A stretch of DNA of 64,000 nt from Cytophagales bacterium (GTDB lineage: Bacteria > Bacteroidota > Bacteroidia > Cytophagales > 172606-1): contig JAUJNL010000022.1 in assembly GCA_030448185.1 (NCBI GenBank), positions 1 through 64,000 of the forward strand. The letters are read 5' to 3'. Below are positions 49,421 to 59,740 of this stretch, piece after piece. Each line of letters opens with the position of its first letter. Within the stretch, counting starts at the first letter, position 1. The translations under genes were made by a program, and so were the position numbers. Under the pieces are notes generated by a model. The model had not been told where the DNA came from and did no database searches. It saw nothing but the letters and a program-made list of their open reading frames with translations.

Positions 49421-50922
49421 GTAAGGCAATAGACAGCTAAAATAAGAGAAAGCCGTAGAAGTATCCTAAATAGATAGAAGGCCTTGGAACTACCACAGGA
49501 CATATCCTCGCTAACGGCTTTGGTCTACCAACTGCTGGCTCGCATCGAAAAGCTAGAGGATGAAAACACGGCCTTGCACAAGGAGAATGCCGAGTTACGG
49601 CAGGAAAACGGGGAGTTAAAGGCTCGATTAGCCCAAAACAGCAGTAACAGCCATAAACCCTCTTCTCAGGAAGGCTATCAAAAGAAGCCGGCTTTGCCCA
49701 AAACCGGCCACAAAAAGCAAGGGGGGCAGAAAGGCCATAAGGGCCGTACTTTGCAGATGGTGGTGCTGGCCGATCAGGTAGTAGAGTGCAAGCCTGAGGT
49801 ATGTAGTTGTGGAGCAGACCTGGCGACAGCACTGGGTGAGGTGGTAGAATCAAGGCAGGTATTTGATCTGCCCGAGCCTAAACTACTGGTGCGTGAATAC
49901 CGGCGCCTGCGTTGTAATTGTCCCGGATGCGGGGCAAAGGTGAGTGGCTGTTTTCCTGCCCAAGTGAGCGCACCGGTCCAATACGGACCCGGTGTGCTGG
50001 CTTTAGGCGTGCTGCTGAGCAACGCCTGCCAGGTATCGTTTGGGAAAGTAAGCCTTTTGTTTGCTGACTTGTTTGGCTATTCAATCAACCCGGCCAGCCT
50101 GCTGAGAGCCAACAGCCAGGTCAGTGAGGGGCTCAAGCAAAGCGAGCAAGTCATCAAAGCAAAGCTTGAAAAGAGTGCTTTGGCTCATTTTGATGAAACG
50201 GGTTTAAGAGTGGAGGGCAAGTTGCAGTGGTTGCATGCCTGCTCCAATGAGGAATACAGCTACCTGTTTGTGGACGCTCACCGGGGGCAGAAAGCTTTAC
50301 GGGGAGAGAACAGTATACTGGCTCATTTTACTGGCTGGGCAGTACATGATTGCCTTGGCGCTTACTTTACCTTTACTGATTGTAAGCATGCCATTTGTGG
50401 GGCGCATCTGCTGAGAGAACTCCAGGCCTTGATTGAGTCGGATTCCCGCTGGGCTGCTTCCATGAAAGAATTGTTGTTGAGTTTGTATCAACACTCCCGG
50501 CAAGGCACTCGCAAAGTCGGCTACTTTGCCTACTGGCAAGAACTCTATGAGCAGTTTTGCCAGCAAGGTCTGCGGGAAGAACCCCTGCCTGAGCCCACTA
50601 ACAAAGCAAGACCCAAAAAAACCAAAGGTCGAAACCTGCTGGAAAGACTGCTCAAGTATAAAGACGCCGTACTGGCTTTTGCCCAACACGAGATGGTGCC
50701 TTTTACCAACAACCAAGCCGAAAGGGATTTAAGACCAGCCAAAACAAAACTCAAAGTGGCCGGCTGTTTCCGTACTTTCAACGGGGCAGCTACTTATGCC
50801 CGCATTCAATCCTTTATTGCTACCTGCCGCAAGCAGAAACAAAACCTGTTTGGGCAACTTAAAAACGCTCTTGCTGGATTCACCTTCTTAACTGCCACTC
50901 CTTGTAATACCTAAACAGTTAC
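49409..50922 (+). mobile_element. complete IS66-family element (single-ORF type)
   Basis: A 1514-bp element bounded by perfect 15-bp inverted repeats GTAACTGTTTAGGTA (49409-49423 and, inverted, 50908-50922). The GTAA start is typical of IS66. Its only gene is the transposase at 49484-50914. The 8-base flanks (ATCTATTA and ACGTAAAG) differ, so no target duplication remains. It interrupts the integrase on the left and abuts an IS630 remnant on the right. Confidence 0.88.
49484..50914 (+). CDS. IS66-family transposase
   Basis: An intact 476-aa DDE transposase. N-terminal leucine-zipper-like coiled coil 'LLARIEKLEDENTALHKEN' (about 17-50), then a basic Gly/Gln/Lys linker 'KKQGGQKGHKGR' and a zinc-binding-like segment ('VCSCGADL', 'LRCNCPGCGAK'). 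The catalytic domain has 'ALAHFDETGLRV' (first Asp), 'GWAVHDCLGAYF' (second Asp), 'CGAHLLRELQAL' and 'PFTNNQAERDLRPAKTKLKV' with the Glu. The TTG at 49484 is the first usable start; no TnpA or TnpB gene is present, as in the ISBst12-like group. Confidence 0.93.
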   Translation: MELPQDISSLTALVYQLLARIEKLEDENTALHKENAELRQENGELKARLAQNSSNSHKPSSQEGYQKKPALPKTGHKKQGGQKGHKGRTLQMVVLADQVVECKPEVCSCGADLATALGEVVESRQVFDLPEPKLLVREYRRLRCNCPGCGAKVSGCFPAQVSAPVQYGPGVLALGVLLSNACQVSFGKVSLLFADLFGYSINPASLLRANSQVSEGLKQSEQVIKAKLEKSALAHFDETGLRVEGKLQWLHACSNEEYSYLFVDAHRGQKALRGENSILAHFTGWAVHDCLGAYFTFTDCKHAICGAHLLRELQALIESDSRWAASMKELLLSLYQHSRQGTRKVGYFAYWQELYEQFCQQGLREEPLPEPTNKARPKKTKGRNLLERLLKYKDAVLAFAQHEMVPFTNNQAERDLRPAKTKLKVAGCFRTFNGAATYARIQSFIATCRKQKQNLFGQLKNALAGFTFLTATPCNT

Positions 50923-50934
50923 ACGTAAAGGCTA

Positions 50935-51705
50935 CCTGATTGAACCGGTAAGGCAGTTGCTTCTTCAAGGAGAAAAAAGTGGCATATTCTACGATATGGT
51001 CTGGTATAAATTACGCAAGGAGTATAAGCTGCCTTACGGCAAGCCGTATGGAGAATGCAAAAGGTCCAAAGATGCTCCGGAACAGATTCAAAAAAGTAGG
51101 GCCTTTAGATTTGTATCCACAGGCAACAATAGGCTTTGTTGATGGCAGTACCTTGCAAACCGGCCGAATCATAGCCGTATGTTAGTTACTCCTGGTTTGG
51201 CAATACCGCTAGGAAGGACGCCGCGCTCACCCTTCTTCGGGGTTATGCCCTGGAAGACGTAGCTTGTATAGAAGCCGTGCAGAAAGCCGTGATGCCAAGG
51301 CAATGGAAGCCTTTCTGGAATCAATCCGTAAACAAAACAGTAGCCGAAGATTTACAACGTATAAGGTCCGATGGAAGACCCATTGGATTAGTACTAGACA
51401 ATGCCCGGATTCATCATGCCCAGGCAGTCAAACAAAAAGCCATTGCCCTGGATTTCACTTACTTTTCCTGCCCCTTATTTGCCTAAGTTCAATCCCATTG
51501 AATTCCTCTGAAGGATGGTAAGAAAATCCTCTCCAAAGAGGCTGACTTTAAGCAGGCTAAAGAGAATGCCCAGCACGTCTTCCTTCAGCTTATGCGACAA
51601 AGAGTTTCATCCTATGCGCGGAGTTGGACAAGCCAATTGGTTGGCAGGTTGAACGCATTTAAATTTCAAATAAAATTTGGCAATTCAGTAGTTTCAGCTT
51701 TCTAA
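50935..51705 (+). pseudogene. IS630-family transposase remnant
   Basis: Tc1/mariner-like DDE transposase, frameshifted and missing its N-terminus. 'YLIEPVRQLLLQGEKSGIFY' and 'DMVWYKLRKEYKLPYGKPYG' are the HTH region; 'KKVGPLDLYPQATIGFVD' carries the first catalytic Asp, 'PIGLVLDNARIHHAQAV' the second and 'PKFNPIEF' the Glu region. The C-terminus reads 'VFLQLMRQRVSSYARSWTSQ' to TAA 51703-51705. The right end of the intact IS66 element lies 13 bp before it, so the missing part was probably lost when that IS moved or recombined. Confidence 0.8.
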
Positions 51706-52126
51706 ACAGAATTTTATTTTGAACGAAAAGTTGTCAAATATTTTGTAAAGGATAGTTTCTGGAAAAAGTCCAGGAACACCCCTAATCTGCCAGCCAAAAA
51801 GTAGCGTTTGAGGGAAAACCTTTTTACAATTAGAATTATTCAAGGAAAACAGGTCAATTTATTGTACTTTTTAAATGCAATCAACCTGATTGGTTGGTTA
51901 GACCTTTTCGTTTGTTAAAATAATGACTAAATCAACTATAGATCGGTTAGACCTTACCTTTTCGTCCTTTTTATTGGGGAAGACTATTCTTATACTACGC
52001 CCTGTTGCAGGCTATACTATTTAGCTGAAATTAATTGTTCATCAGCGTCCTTCAGCAGCTGCCATGTAGTAAGGCTTGATACTAGCAAACAAAAAGTATT
52101 AAAAATTTAAAAAGTAAGACCTGCTT
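51706..52126. other. intergenic region with a direct repeat
   Basis: No gene is supported. GGTTAGACCTT occurs at 51896-51906 and again at 51945-51955, each followed within a few bases by TTTTCGT. Confidence 0.55.
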
Positions 52127-54621
52127 TTAGTCTGCCTTACTTTCCCCCGCTGAGGCACTCTCACTACGGACGTATTTGTCCAGCCACTGGTTCATTTCCC
52201 AGAGCATATGCAACAGCGATTCCTTGGCTACGTACCCGTGGCTTTCGTAAGGCAACATAACTAACTTGGTAGTGGCTCCCATGCCTTTAAGGGCACTATA
52301 GTACTGCCCGACTGGATGGGAAAGGTGCCCGTATTATTATCCGCCTCGCCGTGGATAAGCAGTAGGGGCGTTTTCATCTTGTCGGCATTCATGAAGGGTG
52401 ACATGCGGTTGTACACCTCCGGAGCCTGCCAGTAGGTACGCTCTTCCCGCTGGAAACCAAAGGGCGTCAGGGTGCGGTTGTAGGCACCACTGCGGGCAAT
52501 ACCGGCTCTAAACAAATCACTATGCGTAAGTAGGTTCGCGGTCATAAAGGCTCCGTAGGAATGTCCTCCCACGCCTACCTTTTTTGGGATCCACTACTCC
52601 TCAGGGCGTACCCCTTCGTCAATGGCCGCTTTTGCACTTGCTACTAACTGCTCTGCATACGTATCATTAGGCTCGTTTTCGCCTTCTCCTACAATGGGAA
52701 TGGAGGCATTATCCAGTATGGCATACCCCATGGCTACAAAAGCAGCGGCACCCCGGTAGTTAATCCGGTTAAATTCATAGGAGAGCCGATAACCTGTCCG
52801 GCAGCACTGCGGTCTTTAAATTCAGTTGGATAGGCCCAAAGAAAAGTTGGCAAGGGTCCCTGTTCTTTTTTGTATCCGGCTGGCAGATAGAGTGTGGCCG
52901 AGAGGTCTACCCCATCAGCCCGCTTGTAGCGAAGCACCTTTTTGGTCACCCCTTTCAGGGCTGGGTAGGGATGGGGAAAACTAGTCAGTTGGGTAAGGGC
53001 GTTACGTTTTTGTTTTAAGTTACGAACGAAATAATTGGGATTTGCTCCGGTGTTTCCCGTGTGGTGAGGATTTGAAGTTTAAAAGCGTCCACTACCGCTA
53101 CAGCCCGTTCAAATACGGGAGCCTCCGATTGCCAAAGACGCTCAGCCTTTTTGGTTTTTAAGTTAAGTCTATCCACGAAAGGACGATCCCCCTGGGCAGA
53201 TGCGCCCAGCCCCAGCATGAGTACCTGATTACCGGGCAGCAGATTCAACACTTCCCTTCCGTAGGCGTTCAGCCGGGTGTCAGGTGCTCCCGATCACTGT
53301 ACCGATCTTCCGAAGAGCGGTCAAAAGGGTGGTAGCCGACCAATCCGTAGGGTTTACGAGCGGTGGTGTTGGCGGCGGGTTTGCCACCAATATTCAGAAG
53401 CCAGCGCTACCGACTCATTGCCCCAGGTGAACTCTGAACCGGTATTTAGCCGCGTAAATTTCGGTCGGTTCACTAGTGAAAGGAGCCTGAAGCAAATATA
53501 CTTTATCCGTACCTCGGCAGCAGCTTTGGGATCACCGCCGTCCTTGGGCTTGTGTAAAATACACTGATGCCGGTGCATCGTTTCGCCAGTCAAAGTTACG
53601 CGGACCAGCAGGTACGGCATCGGGTCCCCAGGGAACGTTTTCCTGCAAAGGACTCTCATGCGGCGTCTTTACCAGTGCTCCGTCCATACCAAACACTTCG
53701 GTTTTAAGGGGAAAATAACTTGCCGGCACCAGGTAGGAAAACGGTTTTTGCATGGTTTCTACCAGCACAAACCGGCCATCAGGCGAGGGATTAGCCGATG
53801 CCACCATACCCGGAGCCCCAATTGGTTGAGCCAAGCCGTCAAGACCTATTCTTACCACTTGAGAAGTAGTATAGTAGACAAAAGCCGCTTCATCAGCAGG
53901 GTTCTTGAGCAGGTCCTGGAAGGTAGGGCTTGCGCCTTCTTACCCAGGTTTTCCTGTACTGTAGGCCCGGCCGGTACCCGGCTAGGCGTTGGGGCTGTTT
54001 CCTTCCGGAAGAAATGGTTTTCACTAGTAAGTGCTTACTGTCAGAAACCCAAGCGAAAGGTTGGGCCAGTAGTAGCATTGAGTGGTAAGTCAGGTGATAC
54101 GGGAGGTTCTTCCCGTAGGCACATCTAGCAGGTATAGCTCAATGCGGTTTTCGGTGGAATGGGCAAAAGCAATCTTATTTTGATCCGGGGGACCACTGGA
54201 TGTAGCTGATACGTGGGCTCGGGGGCAGGCCCGTAACGGGCATGGCTGCTTTATCCGAAAGACGACGCAAGGCAAGACCAGTAATGTAAGTAACCCGGCT
54301 AGGACCATTGTTCAAAGGATTCATCCTTAAACCAGCCAGACGTAGTTCCGGTTGGGATAGTTCTTCAATGGAGGGAGCCGCCGCTAATTCTTCCAGCAGC
54401 ATATAGTTCCCTTGTCGGAAAGCCGTACCAAAGGCGTAGGAGGTACATTCACCAAATCCGCCAGTGGTTTAGGCGGCACCTGATAAGTAGGAGTGTCCTG
54501 AGCCTGTAGGGGGTTGAACTCCTATCATAAAGTACCCTAGCGTGCCCAGTAGAATAATGAGGACATGTATAACTGACTGTTTATAGCCGGCCAATGGAGA
54601 CGAGCAAAGGTGGATAGTCAT
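52127..54621 (-). pseudogene. S9 family prolyl oligopeptidase, frameshifted
   Basis: An exported serine peptidase of the S9 (dipeptidyl aminopeptidase/acylaminoacyl peptidase) family, about 830 codons. N-terminal signal anchor 'SVIHVLIILLGTLGYFM'; beta-propeller pieces 'ELRLAGLRMNPLNNGPSRVT', 'NKIAFAHSTENRIELYLLDV', 'RIGLDGLAQPIGAPG' and 'PSPDGRFVLVETMQKPFSYL'. The hydrolase domain has the nucleophile in 'GGHSYGAFM', the Asp region 'HGEADNNTGTFPIQS' and the His in 'LPYESHGYVAKES'. At least six indels separate the pieces. It lies downstream of the SusC/SusD genes on the same strand, so it may degrade peptides near or after import. Confidence 0.88.
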
Positions 54622-54837
54622 GTGGTTTTGAGTTTACTGGAAGGAGCAACAATCTTTGCAATTAAGTGAGTGCATCCGCTTGTGTATAAAGTGTATGAGT
54701 GAATAAATAGTTGCCTTTCAGCTACTTTTAACTCATACACTTTATACTCTATTTTGACTACTTACTTAGCAGGCTTAAACTTGCTCCCGAATATGGCTCT
54801 TTGAGCCGTTACCGTCTTTGGGCATGTTGAATACCTG

Positions 54838-56344
54838 TCAATCATTTTGGGCCTGAATGGCTTTGTTGGCATTCATCTCCGTCCTGCGGAATCAGAAACT
54901 GCCACCGGGGGTCGCCGGTGATGAACATGGCATCGGGCGTGGCAAAGGCCTCGTTGTGGTTCAGTCCGCGGCGGTTCAGGTCGCTGTTGGTCCGCTTCAA
55001 GTCCAGGAACCGGAATCCTTCTCCCCACAACTCAATCCGGCGCTGAATCATAATTTCATTCAGCAACGCTGCTCCTGCAAGGAACGCTGCTCCTGCAAGG
55101 GTAAATTCTTCTTCTTTGAAGCCAGAATCACGGTTTGGAGCAGTAGAAAGCGCCGTAACTGCATTAGCCGTCTGCCCCAGCCGGGCATTGGCTTCGGCTT
55201 CAATCAGGTACATCTCCGCGGCCTGCATGTACACCACGTCGCCTACGCTACTACTGGCGCCTTTGGCCAGGAACTTCTTGGTGCCGTAGGGCAGCTTTGC
55301 GCCGCCGGGAGGCGCCGGAATGCTTGTACCGGTGGAATCCCACATCCTGCTGCGGACATCGGTGTCAGGGAATCCGCCTGTACAACGCGGAATTGATTAC
55401 CTTCGGCGTTGTCCGGATGTTGGTGGAGTTGAAATTGGCCGACATGTAAGCAAAGAAGGAATGGAAGAAGGTTTGCTGGTCATCAGCCTGGTCGCTTCCC
55501 ACATCCATTCGGGGTTGGTTACGTCGCTGAATCCTTCCTGGTACTGCGCGTTGGACATCAGCGAAAAACCCTGCCGTGCCTCGGCTGCAATCTTAGCGGC
55601 ATCAGCCCACCGGCCTTGCGTCAAGGTAACCCGGGCTTTCAAGCCCTTGGCCACGTTCGCGTTGATGTGCGACTTGGCCGTGGACCCGGACCGGACGCTC
55701 CGGTTGTAACCTTCCAGCAGGGTAATGGCTTCGTCAAGGTCCTGGTTCACCTGGGCATATACCTCTTCCACCGTAGCCCGGGGCTGCCCTTCGGTAGTGC
55801 TCCGGGTCAGCAGGGGCACGCCCAACTGGCTGTTGTCAGCGCCGGGCACGTACCGCTTGCCAAACAACTGCACCAACTGGTGGTGCGCCCACGCCCGGTA
55901 CGCCAGCGCCTGTCCCTTGATGGCGTTGCGGTCGGCGCTGGGTCCGGTGGTGCCGTCAATGTTGTCAATAATCCGATTGGCATTGGCAATAATGCGGTAG
56001 TACAGGTAATACGCCCACTCCAGCGAACTGCCGTTGACGTTCCGGTGCATCTGCCACCGGTAGGTATCGTCAAACCACTGGCTGCTGCTACTAAAGACCA
56101 AATCTTCGCCCAGGTAATCCAGGTGAATCATCATCCCGCCCTGGCCGGCTTGGTCCATGTTGCCCCACTGGAAAAACATGGCGCGGTGCATGCCGTTGAT
56201 AGCGCCCCAGGCGTTGTTGGTCGTGGAGAATACGTCGGCGACGGGGGTGGCATTGGTGGGGCTCACTTCGAGGTAATCCTTCTCGCAGGCGGAAAAGAGC
56301 AGCATCAGACCGGCTGCGGCAATGCATATATTTTTTCTATTCAT
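54838..56344 (-). pseudogene. SusD/RagB outer-membrane lipoprotein, frameshifted
   Basis: The surface lipoprotein partner of SusC. From ATG 56344: 'MNRKNICIAAAGLMLLFSAC' is a lipoprotein signal with Cys at residue 20, then the SusD-like helices 'AWGAINGMHRAMFFQWGN', 'NANRIIDNIDGTTG', 'GQALAYRAWAHHQLVQLFGK' and 'VYAQVNQDLDEAITLLEGYN'. The frame breaks near 55400. The C-terminal part ('VGDVVYMQAAEMYLIEAEAN', 'IMIQRRIELWGEGFRFLDLK') follows in other frames to TGA at 54838. A perfect 18-bp tandem duplication (55065-55100) adds six residues. The start lies 25 bp after the SusC stop. Confidence 0.9.
55065..55100. repeat. 18-bp tandem duplication in the SusD gene
   Basis: AACGCTGCTCCTGCAAGG occurs twice in a row without a mismatch. 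On the coding strand it doubles six codons (Ala-Gly-Ala-Ala-type), just before the conserved 'NEIMIQRRIELWGEG' segment. Confidence 0.95.
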
Positions 56345-56369
56345 GGAAATAAGCGATTTATTCAGCAAG

Positions 56370-59300
56370 TTATAGGGTTACGTTCAGGCCGGCGGTAATA
56401 ATCCGGCTGGGAGTGTACCGGTTGGAAGTAACACCGGTAAAGGCCTGCGTTACGTTCATGCCTTTGCGCTCCGAGAACAGCAGCAGGTTCTCACCGGTCA
56501 GGTAGATTCGCAGGTTGCTTAGGCGGATTTTAGAGGCCAGGCTTTTTGGAAAATTATATGAAAGGTTAGCAGACCGGATGTTTAAGAAAGAGGCATCAGT
56601 CAGGAACCGGCTCGACTGGGCATTGTACTGGGCCGATTGGGTAATGTCGGGGCGGGGTACGTCGGTTACGTCACCGGGGTTGCGCCAGCGCCGCAGTTGG
56701 TCTACGTGCAAAGCCCTCCCGTACGAACCCGTACCCATCAGGGCCGCGTACGTCGCGTCGTACACCAAGCCGCCTTTCTGGTAGTTAAGCAGTACAGAAA
56801 GGGTCAATCCTTTGAAGGAGAACGTGTTGGAAATGCCGCCGCTGAAATCAGGGATAGCCGAGCCATGGTAGTCAAACCGGGCATCGCTGAAAACCGTGGT
56901 TACCGAATCGCCGTTCTCCATAATCCGCAGGTTGGCTGCACCAGCCGTGGGGGCCGCCCGGTACAAGCCCGCGCCGTCCGCCGGGTCTACGCCGTACCAG
57001 GAACGAAGCCAGTAATCATATAATGATTGACCAACTTTCAGCTTCTTAGTGCCGCTGATAATCTCTTCCTGCGGCAATTTAGTGATGCGGTTAATGAAAG
57101 ACGTAAAGTTGAAGTTAACGTTCCAGGTAAAATCACCGGCGCGTACCACGTCAGCACCCAGTTGAAGCTCCAGGCCCCGGTTGTACATTGCCCCGATGTT
57201 CTGGTTGATGGAAGGTATGCCGCTGGATACCGGCAACGGCACCTCGAAGAGCAAATTGCTGGACTGCCGGTTGAAGAATTCCACCGTACCCGTAAGCCGG
57301 CGGTTCAGCAACTCAAAGTCTAACCCAATGTCGCTGGTGGCATTAGATTCCCACACCAGGTCCTCATTAGCCAGGGAACTAAACAGGAAACCGGGCTCTA
57401 TGCCATTGTTTACTCCGGGTCCCTGAGCGTACAGAGCCTGATAAGGATAGTAATTGGGGTCAGTCGTACCATCGGAGTTAGTGGTAAGAAAGGCATCGCT
57501 GCCCACTACCCCGTGCGAAGCTCGCAGTTTCAGCATATTTACCCACTGCGGCAGGTTGAACAACTTCTCCTGGTCAATCCGCCAGGCGGCGCCCACCGAC
57601 CAGAAATTACCCCATCTGGACTTCTGGGAGAACCGCGAAGTGCCATCCCGGCGATAAGATGCGGAAAAAGAATACTTCTCGTCAAAGTTGTAGCTTAGCC
57701 GGGATAGATATCCTTCCGTCCGGTATTTGTCGGTCCGGGACGTCAGGCTGTTGACCGTAGTAAAATTGCCCAGCTCGGTGTTGCCTTCGGCAATAATACC
57801 CTGCCGGAATCCGTAGAGGTACTCATAGGTCCAGTCGTAGTTTTCGTGCCCTACCAGTGCCTCCACCGTGTGCCGGCCGAAGGTTCTGTTGTACGTCAGC
57901 AACTGGTTGAGGTTGTAGGAAGTAGTCGAGGTGACTGTACGGCTGGCCCGGCCGGCCGGGGCCCCGTCGCCGACCAGGTTGTTATCGTACGACATGGACT
58001 TGAAGTTGGAGATGTCAGCCGCCAGGTTTGTCCTGAACTTAAAGTCTTTCAGGAATGTAATTTCGCCGAAGGTCCGGGCGCTGAGCACTTGCCGCCGGAG
58101 TTCATCGTTGTTCAACTGCGTTTCGGCCACAATGTGACGTCCGGGGAAGGCTCCGCTGGGCCGGGCCAGGAGGCCGGAGACATTGCGGTTACCGTAGTCA
58201 AATATGGGCTGGCCTTTTTCGTCAAGAATGAGTTCACCGGTAGCCCGGTCACGGGCGTACACCGGGTAGATTGGGCCGATGTTGCGCGTAAAGAAGAACG
58301 GGTTAACGAAGCCAGTGCTGGAACCGTCGCTGGCCGTGTTGGATCTGGTGGTGTTACCGGCCAGGTTAAAACCGGTCTTGAACCAGCTCAGGGGTTGGGT
58401 GTTTACATTTACCCGCGCCGAAATCCGTTCGAAGTCCGTCCGGATGAAGAAGCCTTTTTCGGACAGGTACCCCAGCGAGGCGAAATAGTCGGTTTTGTCG
58501 GAGCCGCCGCTGTAGCTGAGCACGTAGTCGGAGCGGGAGCCGCGCCGCTTCATGGGCGCTTCCCAGTCCAGGTCGCCGGGGTAGAGCAGCGACGCCTCGG
58601 GATTAATTGTGCCATCGGGGAGCACTACTTGGTTGTTGGGAACATTGAACGGGTTGTAAGCCAGTTGTTCAGCAATACCGGTAATGCGCGTAGTGCCTCG
58701 CACGGGAGCCAGTCCCGAAGCCACCTGGTTGGCCTGCTCCATCGGGTAGGGGTTGGTCCTTGCGTAAGCCAGACTGTTCCGGTACGCCTCCCACATCAGT
58801 GGGTAGTACTGGTATGCGTTTACCACCTCATACTCGGGAATGGCCCGGGAAGAAAAGCCGGTTTCGGCTTTGAGGGAGAGCTGTTCGCGGTCTTTACTGC
58901 CCCGCTTGGTGGTAATCATGACCACGCCGTTAGCGGCCCGGGCTCCGTAAAGGGCCGTGGAAGAGGCATCCTTCAACACGGAAATGCTGGCAATATCGTC
59001 CACGTTGAGGTTAGAGATATTACCGGAGTAGGGCACGCCATCCACTACGTACAGTGGATCGTTAGAGGCATTGATGGAACCAAACCCCCGGATGCGGATA
59101 TCGGGACCGGAGCCCGGCTGACCGCTACCTGCGTTGGTTTGTACGCCTGGCAGGGTGCCAGCCAGGGCAGTGGCCACGTTGGTAAGCGGCCGGGTCTCCA
59201 GTTGTTTGCTATCAATCTGCCCGGCTGAACCCGTAAAAGTACCTTTTTGGGCGGCGCCAAAGGCAATCACCACGACTTCGCTCAGGGATTGGACATTGGG

Positions 59301-59594
59301 CACCAGTTGCACATCAATCGTACTGCGGTTGCCTACTGGCACCTCCTGAGCCACCATGCCGACAAAGCTAAATACCAGCGTAGCGTTGTCGGAAACCGAA
59401 ATGCTGTACTTTCCATCACTGCCAGTAGTGGACCCGGTAGTGGTACCTTTCACGATTATACTGGCTCCCGGAATGGCCGATCCATCGTCGGTTGAGGTTA
59501 CCTTTCCGGTCACCGTTCGATCCTGCGCCTTCAGTGTAAGGTTCACTCCACAAAAGAGTAAAAGCGCAGTAAACAATTGTAGAATCCTCCTCAT
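56370..59594 (-). CDS. SusC/RagA TonB-dependent outer-membrane receptor
   Basis: A 1074-aa TonB-linked transporter, intact. Signal peptide 'LQLFTALLLFCGVNLTLKAQ' (about 4-23); carboxypeptidase-regulatory-like beta-sandwich ('TVTGKVTSTDDGSAIPGASI', about 28-105); the SusC region 'LSEVVVIAFGAAQKGTFTG'; the plug with 'GPDIRIRGFGSINASNDPLY' and 'SISVLKDASSTALYGARAAN'; then the 22-strand barrel ending 'YTPSRIITAGLNVTL'. It imports an oligomer captured by SusD. No glycoside hydrolase lies near; the only enzyme following is the S9 peptidase, so a peptide substrate is possible. It is first in its operon. Confidence 0.96.
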   Translation of the reverse strand: MRRILQLFTALLLFCGVNLTLKAQDRTVTGKVTSTDDGSAIPGASIIVKGTTTGSTTGSDGKYSISVSDNATLVFSFVGMVAQEVPVGNRSTIDVQLVPNVQSLSEVVVIAFGAAQKGTFTGSAGQIDSKQLETRPLTNVATALAGTLPGVQTNAGSGQPGSGPDIRIRGFGSINASNDPLYVVDGVPYSGNISNLNVDDIASISVLKDASSTALYGARAANGVVMITTKRGSKDREQLSLKAETGFSSRAIPEYEVVNAYQYYPLMWEAYRNSLAYARTNPYPMEQANQVASGLAPVRGTTRITGIAEQLAYNPFNVPNNQVVLPDGTINPEASLLYPGDLDWEAPMKRRGSRSDYVLSYSGGSDKTDYFASLGYLSEKGFFIRTDFERISARVNVNTQPLSWFKTGFNLAGNTTRSNTASDGSSTGFVNPFFFTRNIGPIYPVYARDRATGELILDEKGQPIFDYGNRNVSGLLARPSGAFPGRHIVAETQLNNDELRRQVLSARTFGEITFLKDFKFRTNLAADISNFKSMSYDNNLVGDGAPAGRASRTVTSTTSYNLNQLLTYNRTFGRHTVEALVGHENYDWTYEYLYGFRQGIIAEGNTELGNFTTVNSLTSRTDKYRTEGYLSRLSYNFDEKYSFSASYRRDGTSRFSQKSRWGNFWSVGAAWRIDQEKLFNLPQWVNMLKLRASHGVVGSDAFLTTNSDGTTDPNYYPYQALYAQGPGVNNGIEPGFLFSSLANEDLVWESNATSDIGLDFELLNRRLTGTVEFFNRQSSNLLFEVPLPVSSGIPSINQNIGAMYNRGLELQLGADVVRAGDFTWNVNFNFTSFINRITKLPQEEIISGTKKLKVGQSLYDYWLRSWYGVDPADGAGLYRAAPTAGAANLRIMENGDSVTTVFSDARFDYHGSAIPDFSGGISNTFSFKGLTLSVLLNYQKGGLVYDATYAALMGTGSYGRALHVDQLRRWRNPGDVTDVPRPDITQSAQYNAQSSRFLTDASFLNIRSANLSYNFPKSLASKIRLSNLRIYLTGENLLLFSERKGMNVTQAFTGVTSNRYTPSRIITAGLNVTL

Positions 59595-59721
59595 ACGTTG
59601 TCGTTACTGTTAGGTTAAAAGGTGATTAACTATAGGCAACAAAAGTAACTCAATTACAACTATTCTATCAAAGAGTAAGTTTAAAAAATTTTCAATTTTG
59701 AGGTTTTTACCGAAAAAATAT

Positions 59722-59740
59722 TATACTTTTTTAAAGTATA
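59722..59740 (-). promoter_or_regulatory. palindrome in the SusC promoter region
   Basis: TATACTTT-TTT-AAAGTATA, 8-bp arms, about 130 bp upstream of the SusC start. On the minus strand a TTTG just before it and TATTTTTT just after resemble the Bacteroidota -33/-7 boxes with 21-bp spacing, so it may be an operator. Confidence 0.4.

Noticed and set aside
49409-50922. Target-site duplication of the IS66-type element
   Set aside because: The 8-base flanks (ATCTATTA and ACGTAAAG) do not match.
55616-56398. 260-codon plus-strand frame
   Set aside because: Shadow of the SusD gene on the opposite strand.
57846-59228. 460-codon open frame on the plus strand
   Set aside because: It is antisense to the intact SusC gene; its protein has low-complexity Gly/Val/Arg composition and no recognisable motif, as expected from codon bias of the true gene.
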